From an uncultured Caulobacteraceae bacterium (GTDB lineage Bacteria > Pseudomonadota > Alphaproteobacteria > Caulobacterales > Caulobacteraceae), in assembly GCA_903884915.1 (NCBI GenBank), contig CAISGS010000315.1, positions 1 to 6,233 of the forward strand: a DNA stretch of 6,233 nt, read 5' to 3'. Below, one piece after another: positions 1 to 4,357 of this stretch. Below the pieces are notes generated by a model. It searched no databases, was not told the origin of the DNA, and saw only the letters and a program-made list of their open reading frames with translations. Position 1 is the stretch's first letter. Each line of letters opens with the position of its first letter. A program made the translations under genes and the position numbers.

Positions 1-1
1 C

Positions 2-409
2 GCGCGGATGAATGCCGCCTTTATCCGCATCGGCCTGTCGGCCTGCGATATTGGTGTGTCCTATTTCCTGCCGCGTCTGGTCGGCGTATCGGTGGCGTCA
101 GAGTTGATGCTGACGGGGCGCTTCATCAATGCTGAGCGGTCCTTGAGGGTTGGCCTTGTCAGCGAAGTGGTGCCCGATGCCGACCTGACCAAGGCGGCGC
201 GCGCCTATCTGGACGACATGGTCACAACCTCGCCGCTGGGCCTGCGCCTGACCAAAGAATGCCTGAATATGAGCGTCGATTCCCAGAGCCTCGAAGCGGC
301 CATCGCCATGGAAGACCGCAACCAAATCCTCTGCTCCCAGACCGCCGACGTGCGCGAAGGTATGACCGCCTTCTTGCAAAAGCGTGCGCCGAACTATTCG
401 GATAGCTAA
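2..409 (+). CDS. Enoyl-CoA hydratase/isomerase (crotonase family), C-terminal part
   Basis: This is the C-terminal 135 or so residues of a crotonase-fold protein. The frame is open to the left edge, so the true start lies outside the window; the ATG at 8 is internal. Enoyl-CoA hydratases add water across the 2,3 double bond of enoyl-CoA in beta-oxidation and related routes. The family is recognised from the segment RIGLSACDIGVSYFLPRLVG, then ASELMLTGRFINAE, a GLVSEVVPDADL stretch, SPLGLRLTKE, and the C-terminal trimerisation part ending EGMTAFLQKRAPNYSD. All of these are in the normal order. Family members are about 260-280 residues, so roughly half is visible. The substrate cannot be told from this half. 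Codon use is GC-rich, in sharp contrast to the AT-rich DNA that begins right after the TAA stop. Confidence 0.93.
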   Translation, partial: ARMNAAFIRIGLSACDIGVSYFLPRLVGVSVASELMLTGRFINAERSLRVGLVSEVVPDADLTKAARAYLDDMVTTSPLGLRLTKECLNMSVDSQSLEAAIAMEDRNQILCSQTADVREGMTAFLQKRAPNYSDS

Positions 410-490
410 TTACGCCTCTATCGATAATTTTATTTTTAACGACCTTGACGCGATTAGAAAGAGGGTCTTCTCTTACTCAGGCTGAGTGGG

Positions 491-495
491 GGAGG
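491..495 (+). promoter_or_regulatory. Ribosome binding site GGAGG for the GTG start at 501
   Basis: GGAGG lies five bases before the GTG at 501. This favours 501 over the other in-frame GTG at 486, which lies upstream of the GGAGG. It is the main reason to believe the short AT-rich frame downstream is translated. Confidence 0.6.
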
Positions 496-500
496 CTTTT

Positions 501-638
501 GTGTCGAGCATCAATGGGTTGCCGAAAAATTTCTATTCAAAGCTATTTTTGCCTGGATTAATCATATGGTCTATAGTCGCGGTGGGTATTAGTAATTTGG
601 ATCGGGTTCAGCTTGGCGTTGCTACATTTTTTTGTTGA
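501..638 (+). CDS. Small hydrophobic protein, first part of a split membrane-protein locus
   Basis: This is a 45-codon frame with a GTG start and the strong GGAGG site upstream. The product has a short polar N-terminus (SSINGLPKNFYSK), one likely membrane segment (LFLPGLIIWSIVAVGIS, residues 15-31), then DRVQLGVATFF before Cys and TGA. The stop overlaps the beginning of the next frame (632-910) just after seven T at 627-633. One extra T, or a -1 slip on the T run, would join the two into a single protein of about 136 residues with three or four membrane segments. I therefore read this as the N-terminal part of one gene that is either frameshifted or expressed by slippage. No family is recognised. 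Composition is unlike the neighbours, which suggests transfer. Confidence 0.5.
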   Translation: MSSINGLPKNFYSKLFLPGLIIWSIVAVGISNLDRVQLGVATFFC

Positions 639-910
639 ATAATTATTATATATACAAGTTTATTAACAAAATAACACTAAATACTGTTTCTAGTTTAAAA
701 ACATTAAGAGACATAATGGTTAGTTCATTGTTATTGGTCTTTTTTATATTTATGAAATTTGGGATGTTAATTTTCACAGATTTCAAATTTCAGCTATTGA
801 TTTTTATAGTTGAATTTTTCCTCTATTTATCGGTCATAAAAATTATTGAATATTATGACAAGATCGCCCTCGAAGGGGTGACGCCTGAAGATGGTAAGAA
901 AAATATGTAG
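632..910 (+). CDS. AT-rich membrane protein, second part of the split locus
   Basis: This 92-codon frame has two strongly hydrophobic stretches typical of membrane helices: IMVSSLLLVFFIFMKFGMLIF (about residues 28-48) and FQLLIFIVEFFLYLSVIKII (about 53-72). It opens with TTG TTG directly after the T run and has no ribosome binding site of its own. An internal ATG at 716 has a weak AAGAG upstream and is an alternative start. The better explanation is that it continues the 501-638 frame after a one-base frameshift. From residue 76 (base 857) the DNA turns GC-rich and the residues turn polar (DKIALEGVTPEDGKK), so the natural C-terminus may have been replaced at a junction. No homologous family is recognised. 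It could be a small phage, defence or toxin-type membrane protein, but nothing seen proves that. Confidence 0.45.
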   Translation: MLNNYYIYKFINKITLNTVSSLKTLRDIMVSSLLLVFFIFMKFGMLIFTDFKFQLLIFIVEFFLYLSVIKIIEYYDKIALEGVTPEDGKKNM

Positions 911-1003
911 GGCGAGGACCATTGGCTCTCCACCAGCGAAACCCGTCTTGAGATGCTGACCGCCTCAAACGCCTTTTTGGAGCGGTGTAATTCGCCGAAC
1001 TGA
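911..1003 (+). pseudogene. C-terminal remnant of an S9 (prolyl oligopeptidase-type) hydrolase
   Basis: Directly after the TAG at 908-910, in the same frame, 30 codons read GEDHWLS, then ETRLEMLTASNAFLE, then a short tail and TGA. This matches the usual end of S9-family alpha/beta hydrolases. There the catalytic His sits in a G-x-D-H-W-L-S type motif and is followed by a helix with R-x-x-M-L and F-L-E. Here that His is encoded at 920-922. There is no start codon, nucleophile Ser or acidic residue upstream, only the AT-rich island, so this is a fragment of a gene whose body (about 600 residues in the family) has been lost. The polar, GC-rich bases 857-907 could belong to the same remnant but do not align convincingly. 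The identification rests on about 25 residues and is from memory of the family. Confidence 0.55.
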
Positions 1004-1116
1004 TGGGCCCAAGGCCTGACAGCCGCGTCTTGGCGCCTCGGCGCTCGTCCGCGATATGACGGCCATCAAACTTTTGCACTAGGCGCCGCAAGGGCAGTGC
1101 TGATAGCGCTGCCTCC
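1004..1116. other. Intergenic region before the thioesterase
   Basis: GC-rich spacer after the hydrolase remnant. I see no convincing promoter, terminator or small gene. GGCGCC palindromes occur near 1032 and 1082, but they look like chance in GC-rich DNA. The thioesterase start at 1117 lacks a well-placed Shine-Dalgarno; the nearest purine run (AAGGGC, 1090-1095) is more than 20 bases away. Confidence 0.4.
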
Positions 1117-1623
1117 ATGAACCAGAAACTGTCCCTCGACGAGATCGCCGCCCCGGTGGGCTTTGCCGCCTTTCCGATTGAGATTGGCTTTATCGGTGCC
1201 AATGGGCCCCTGTGGCTGAACGCCCATGGTGAGGTTCTCAAGCTCGGCTTTCGGGTCGAGATGCGCCACTGCAACCCCATGCAGATCTGCCATGGCGGCA
1301 TGTTGGCCACCTTCATCGACATGTTGATGCCCATGTCCATTGCCCATCAGAGCAAGATGCGAGGGCGGTTCATGCCGACCGTTCAGCTTAGCCAAGAGTT
1401 CTTGGCACCAGCCCCGCTCGGCAGTTGGGTCGAAGGCACCGCGCAGGTCTTGAAAATCACCCGCAATATGGCCTTTGCCCAATGTCTGATCACCGCCGAT
1501 GGCGAGCTCTGTGGCCGGGCCAGCGGGGTCTTTAAGCTGGGTAAGGAGATCGGCGGGGCGGGGCTGTCGGGCGTGATCGAGAAGATCAAGGCCGCCAACC
1601 CCTTACCCTCAACCGAAGGCTAG
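1117..1623 (+). CDS. PaaI-type hotdog-fold acyl-CoA thioesterase
   Basis: A 168-residue single hotdog-domain protein, slightly longer than the usual 130-160. Such enzymes hydrolyse acyl- or aryl-CoA thioesters to free acid and CoA in the cytoplasm, usually as dimers or tetramers. The signature is HCNPMQICHGGMLATFIDM: Asn53, then His59-Gly60-Gly61 at the start of the central helix, then Asp68. A beta-strand-rich second half follows (TVQLSQEFLAPAPLGSWVEG, then AQCLITADGELCGRASGVFKL). The ATG at 1117 is the first possible start after an in-frame stop at 1057-1059, although its ribosome binding site is poor. The gene converges with the GST, and both use the palindrome CTAG as stop. The substrate cannot be deduced; long, medium or aromatic acyl-CoA are all possible. 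Confidence 0.88.
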   Translation: MNQKLSLDEIAAPVGFAAFPIEIGFIGANGPLWLNAHGEVLKLGFRVEMRHCNPMQICHGGMLATFIDMLMPMSIAHQSKMRGRFMPTVQLSQEFLAPAPLGSWVEGTAQVLKITRNMAFAQCLITADGELCGRASGVFKLGKEIGGAGLSGVIEKIKAANPLPSTEG

Positions 1624-2237
1624 GCCTTAGCGCTTGGGCGCGCGTCCATCCGTTTGATCCAGGCGGCGGTCCAAGCATGTTCCGAAGCGAGCGGCTGGCC
1701 GACGGCGGCACCGAAGGTCAAGAAACAGTAGAGCAAAATGTCGGCCAGCGTCAGGCGATCGCCGCAGACGAACTGACGATCCCCCATCTGGTCGCCAAAC
1801 CATTTGAGGCGATCCTTGGCGATGGCCTTTAGCTCATCAGCCCCGCTGGGACCGACCAGCATGATCCGCTTTTCAAAGATCGGACGACCCTCAGCCGCCC
1901 GGAAGGCGTTGGTCATGGGCTCGCAGATGTTTAGATCGATGCGGCGCGTCCACATGCGGGTCTCGGCGCGCTCTTCTGGTGTCGTGCCGACCAAGGCGGG
2001 CGAGGGCTGCAGCTCTTCGAGATATTCGCAGATGGTGGTGATTTCGCAGACAAAGCGGCCATCATCCAATTCCAGCGCAGGCGTCTGGCCAGCCGGATTG
2101 ACCTCAGAGTTGTAGGGCGGGCGACGGTTTTCACCGCCCATCAGATCGACCGTAACGATGGGCAGGGTGATGCCCTTTTCAGCCAGGAACATCCGCACCA
2201 CATGCGGATTTGGGCCTACGGAATTATGCAGCTTCAT
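1620..2237 (-). CDS. Glutathione S-transferase family protein
   Basis: A 205-residue protein of normal GST length. The N-terminal thioredoxin-like domain (about residues 1-78) starts MKLHNSVGPNPHVVRMFLAEKG. It contains the NPAGQTPALELDDG loop with cis-Pro53 that contacts the glutathione backbone, then CEITTICEYLEE at the site where many GSTs have Glu-Ser to hold the gamma-glutamyl group. Here Glu65 is followed by Ile, not Ser. The all-helical C-terminal domain includes LTLADILLY (about 162-170), the conserved S/T-x-x-D folding motif. The catalytic residue is unclear: Ser6 is a candidate and no Cys or Tyr occupies that loop. The start is supported by AGAGGA at 2245-2250, read on the minus strand, 7 bases before ATG. 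The gene is convergent with the thioesterase and divergent from the GFA-type gene. The electrophilic substrate is unknown. Confidence 0.92.
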   Translation of the reverse strand: MKLHNSVGPNPHVVRMFLAEKGITLPIVTVDLMGGENRRPPYNSEVNPAGQTPALELDDGRFVCEITTICEYLEELQPSPALVGTTPEERAETRMWTRRIDLNICEPMTNAFRAAEGRPIFEKRIMLVGPSGADELKAIAKDRLKWFGDQMGDRQFVCGDRLTLADILLYCFLTFGAAVGQPLASEHAWTAAWIKRMDARPSAKA

Positions 2238-2376
2238 TGTCGTTTCCTCTTATGGTTACGCGATTAGTCGGGTCTGGGGCGCGGCGCGTCAAGAGTTTGA
2301 TCGAGCCCCTATGACTTTGCGCCAATCGGACCTAGAGTTTGGTTCAAGAGCAAAACAGAATCTGGGAGTGATGAGC
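2238..2376. promoter_or_regulatory. Divergent intergenic region between GST and the GFA-type gene
   Basis: These 139 bases must hold the promoters of both the GST (minus) and the GFA-globin pair (plus). No consensus -35/-10 pair is convincing on either strand. The words TCAAGAG (2289-2295, 2344-2350) and AGAGTTTG (2292-2299, 2334-2341) each occur twice. The two AGAGTTTG copies are 42 bases apart, about four helical turns, and could be operator half-sites. Confidence 0.35.
2364..2368 (+). promoter_or_regulatory. Ribosome binding site GGGAG deciding the GFA-type start at 2377
   Basis: GGGAG lies 8 bases before ATG 2377 but only 2 bases before the in-frame ATG at 2371, so the second ATG is preferred. 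It also rules out the long upstream extension to 2158, which would run across the divergent GST start. Confidence 0.6.
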
Positions 2377-2784
2377 ATGTCAGGACGAAAGGGCGGATGC
2401 CTGTGCGGCGCAGTGCGCTATGAATTGAAGGCCGAGCCGACCGTGACAGCGGTCTGCCACTGCACCCACTGTCAGCGACAAAGCGGCAGTGTCTTCTCGA
2501 CCAATATGGTGCTCCAGGAAGCGGACTATGTTCAGCACGGCGAGACCAAGGTTTTTGAGGACAAGGGTGACAGCGGCAAGGGGGTCCATCGCCATTTCTG
2601 TGCCAACTGCGGCTCGCCCATTATTTCCAAGATCGACCTGATGCCGGGTATGGTTATGGTCAAGGCCGGAACCTTGGATGATTTGAGCACGATCAAGCCG
2701 GGCGTCGAGGTCTATGCCGACCATGCCCCCGATTGGGTCGCCCCCATTGCTGGGGTTCGCCGCTTTGGACAGGCTGCAGGCTGA
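2377..2784 (+). CDS. GFA/CENP-V family zinc-binding protein
   Basis: A 135-residue protein with the complete Cys pattern of the GFA (glutathione-dependent formaldehyde-activating) / CENP-V family, which has an Mss4-like fold. The motifs are GGCLCGAVRYE (Cys8, Cys10), CHCTHCQRQSG (Cys27, Cys29, Cys32) and FCANCGSP (Cys75, Cys78), which together bind zinc. The family is named after a protein reported to speed S-hydroxymethylglutathione formation, but that activity is disputed and most members are uncharacterised. The product name should therefore not be read as proof of formaldehyde metabolism. The gene is divergent from a GST, which is at least consistent with a glutathione link. Its stop is only three bases before the globin start, indicating an operon with translational coupling. 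The ATG at 2377 is chosen on ribosome binding site spacing. Confidence 0.92.
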   Translation: MSGRKGGCLCGAVRYELKAEPTVTAVCHCTHCQRQSGSVFSTNMVLQEADYVQHGETKVFEDKGDSGKGVHRHFCANCGSPIISKIDLMPGMVMVKAGTLDDLSTIKPGVEVYADHAPDWVAPIAGVRRFGQAAG

Positions 2785-2787
2785 CCA

Positions 2788-3216
2788 ATGAGTGCGAGCC
2801 TGATCGAAGCCAGTCTGGAGCTTGCCGCCGAGCGCTGCGAGGACCTGACGCCGCTGGTCTATGAGCGACTTTTTCGAGAGCATCCTGAGATGGAGGCCCT
2901 GTTCTGGCGCGATACCAACCATGCGGTGAAGGGCGAGATGCTGGCGCGGGTCTTTGAGGCCATCCTCGACTTCGTCGGCGAGCGCAAATATGCCAGCACC
3001 ATGATCCAGTGCGAGGTCGTCACCCACGAGGGCTATGATGTGCCGCCCGATGTGTTTCGGATCTTCTTTGCCACCGTCGCGGCGACCTTAAAGGCGTTGC
3101 TGGCTGGCGATTGGACCGCCGACATGGATCAGGCTTGGGTCAAGCTGCTCGCGGATCTGGACTATTATGTGATCCACCCCGATCAGTATGAGACCAGCAT
3201 GGCCAAGGCCGGATAG
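2788..3216 (+). CDS. Bacterial single-domain globin
   Basis: A 142-residue protein with the layout of a full-length (3-on-3-like) bacterial globin. Helix A is IEASLELAAERCEDLTPLVYERLF. The B-C corner HPEMEALFW carries the Phe39/Trp40 region, helix E is GEMLARVFEAI, and the F-helix His80 in VVTHEGYDV is the probable proximal haem ligand. DWTADMDQAW starts the last helices. The length and the H-x-x-Y/F-G/D-V pattern resemble the globin domain of flavohaemoglobins and Vitreoscilla haemoglobin, but no reductase domain is present. The distal E7 position falls at about Val47/Lys48 by eye, with no clear Gln or His. Expected roles are O2 or NO binding or redox sensing in the cytoplasm; the exact one is not visible. 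It is coupled to the GFA-type gene three bases upstream. Confidence 0.82.
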   Translation: MSASLIEASLELAAERCEDLTPLVYERLFREHPEMEALFWRDTNHAVKGEMLARVFEAILDFVGERKYASTMIQCEVVTHEGYDVPPDVFRIFFATVAATLKALLAGDWTADMDQAWVKLLADLDYYVIHPDQYETSMAKAG

Positions 3217-3241
3217 CTCACCCTCAAGATTTTGCTTGGGG

Positions 3242-3260
3242 CGCCTTTGGGGAAAGGGCG
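3242..3260 (+). other. Imperfect hairpin after the globin gene
   Basis: CGCCTTT (3242-3248), a GGGG loop, then AAAGGGCG (3253-3260) can pair with one bulged G. It sits between the globin stop and the kinase start. It lacks a following T tract, so it is not a standard intrinsic terminator. Confidence 0.25.
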
Positions 3261-3283
3261 TAGACACAATGAAAAGACCTGTT

Positions 3284-3288
3284 GGGAG
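3284..3288 (+). promoter_or_regulatory. Ribosome binding site GGGAG deciding the kinase start at 3297
   Basis: GGGAG lies 8 bases before ATG 3297. It overlaps the possible TTG start at 3282-3284, so the TTG is unlikely to be used and the protein begins MSADPGQ. Confidence 0.6.
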
Positions 3289-3296
3289 ACCGAACC

Positions 3297-4346
3297 ATGA
3301 GTGCTGATCCTGGACAACCGACCATCGGTGATGTGCGCCCTGCCCACAGGCTGGACGAGGCGGCGTTGGATCGCTGGCTGGCGGCCAATGTCGAGGGCTA
3401 TCAAGGCCCCCTGTCGGTGCGCCAGTTTCAGGGCGGCGCCTCCAACCCGACCTATATGCTGACGGCGGGCGGCAAGCGCTATGTGATGCGCAAGAAGCCG
3501 CCGGGGCAGTTGCTGGCCAGCGCCCATCAGGTCGATCGTGAGTTTCGGGTCATGTCCGCTCTGGGCAAGGTTGGCTTTCCCGTCCCGACCATGCGGGCCC
3601 TGTGCGAAGACGACAGGGTCGCGGGAGCCACCTTCTATGTGATGGACTTCCTAGAGGGCCGCATCTTCCGCGATGCCCGCCTTCCCGGCATGACCCCCGC
3701 TGAGCGGGCCGCCATCTATGACGAGTTGGGCGCGGTGATGGTGAAGTTGCACGCCATTGACCCCAACGCCATTGGCTTGGCCGACTATGGTCGCCCCGGC
3801 AACTATTTCGAGCGCCAGATTGGCCGCTGGACCAAGCAATATCGCGGTGCCGAGACCGAACGGATCGAGGCTATGGAGGCTTTGATCGAGGCCCTGCCTG
3901 CCATGGTACCTGCTGATGACCGGGTGACCATCGCGCACGGCGACTATCGGCTTGAGAATGTGATGTTCCACCCTACTGAGCCGCGCATCATTGCGGTTCT
4001 GGACTGGGAGCTATCGACGCTGGGCCATCCCCTGGCCGATCTGGCCTATAACTGTATCCTGTGGCATTCGCGGTCCGAGAGCTGGGGCACCTTTGATGGC
4101 ATTGATCTCGCCACCTCGGGTATCCCGTCGGAACAGGACTATGTCGCCGCCTATTGCCGCCGCACCGGGCAAGGCGCGATTCCAGAGTTCAACTTCTATC
4201 TGGCCTTCTCGATCTTCCGGCTGGCCTCGATCTCTCAGGGCGTGTTCAAGCGTAATCTGGATGGTATCGGCACCTCTGACGCCCATGGCGACAACACCGG
4301 CGTGAAGATCTTGGCCGATACGGCTTTGGCCGTTTTGAAGCGCTAA
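3297..4346 (+). CDS. APH-fold phosphotransferase, ACAD10/11-LvaA kinase type
   Basis: A 349-residue kinase-like protein. Motifs in order: the nucleotide-binding loop QFQGGASNPTYML (43-55), YVMRKKPPG (62-70), Glu82 in the following helix, the hinge YVMDFLEGR (114-122), the catalytic loop HGDYRLENVMFH (His214, Asp216, Asn221), and the metal-binding LDWELSTLGHPLADLAY (Asp236, Glu238). This RKKPPG plus LDWELSTLGHPLADLAY combination typifies the kinase domain found fused to acyl-CoA dehydrogenases in ACAD10/ACAD11, and the LvaA protein of levulinate catabolism. Those kinases are reported to phosphorylate 4-hydroxyacyl-CoA so that the phosphate can be eliminated. By family it is therefore a candidate hydroxyacyl-CoA kinase, not an antibiotic-resistance enzyme. 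The acyl-CoA dehydrogenase partner is not in this window. A GMC dehydrogenase starts 11 bases after its stop, probably in the same operon. Confidence 0.88.
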   Translation: MSADPGQPTIGDVRPAHRLDEAALDRWLAANVEGYQGPLSVRQFQGGASNPTYMLTAGGKRYVMRKKPPGQLLASAHQVDREFRVMSALGKVGFPVPTMRALCEDDRVAGATFYVMDFLEGRIFRDARLPGMTPAERAAIYDELGAVMVKLHAIDPNAIGLADYGRPGNYFERQIGRWTKQYRGAETERIEAMEALIEALPAMVPADDRVTIAHGDYRLENVMFHPTEPRIIAVLDWELSTLGHPLADLAYNCILWHSRSESWGTFDGIDLATSGIPSEQDYVAAYCRRTGQGAIPEFNFYLAFSIFRLASISQGVFKRNLDGIGTSDAHGDNTGVKILADTALAVLKR

Positions 4347-4357
4347 GATCAGGCCCA

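Larger units (their letters stand above)
412..856. other. AT-rich island (probable foreign insertion)
   Basis: Base composition drops abruptly after the enoyl-CoA hydratase stop and recovers near 857. A hand count of 661-780 gives 27 G/C in 120 bases, about 22 percent, whereas flanking genes are clearly GC-rich. The island carries the split membrane-protein locus at 501-910. I see no transposase, tRNA, terminal inverted repeat or target-site duplication at its edges, so the route of acquisition is unknown. The left part (410-500) holds no gene. A TTGACG at 445-450 resembles a -35 element but has no convincing -10 at normal spacing. Confidence 0.7.

Noticed and set aside
421..442. TCGATAA / TTAACGA imperfect dyad after the enoyl-CoA hydratase as a terminator
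   Set aside because: AT-only weak stem with a mismatch; the T run lies in the loop, not after the stem.
843..1340. Long antisense frame across the thioesterase start
   Set aside because: Low-complexity Arg/Ser/Pro-rich shadow of GC-rich coding DNA with no family motif. Antisense frames at 2380-3027 and 4011-4520 were rejected for the same reason.
2292..2302. AGAGTTTGATC, identical to the conserved start of 16S rRNA
   Set aside because: Only 11 bases match; the following bases diverge at once and no rRNA follows. Chance match.
2158..2376. Upstream extension of the GFA-type gene to an ATG at 2158
   Set aside because: It would overlap the start of the divergent GST, the added residues do not resemble the family, and a well-spaced ribosome binding site supports ATG 2377.
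3282..3296. TTG start for the kinase at 3282
   Set aside because: The TTG overlaps the GGGAG that is ideally placed for ATG 3297.
3297..4346. Aminoglycoside resistance gene
   Set aside because: The APH fold is present, but the RKKPPG and LDWELSTLGHPLADLAY motifs place it with ACAD10/11-LvaA-type kinases.
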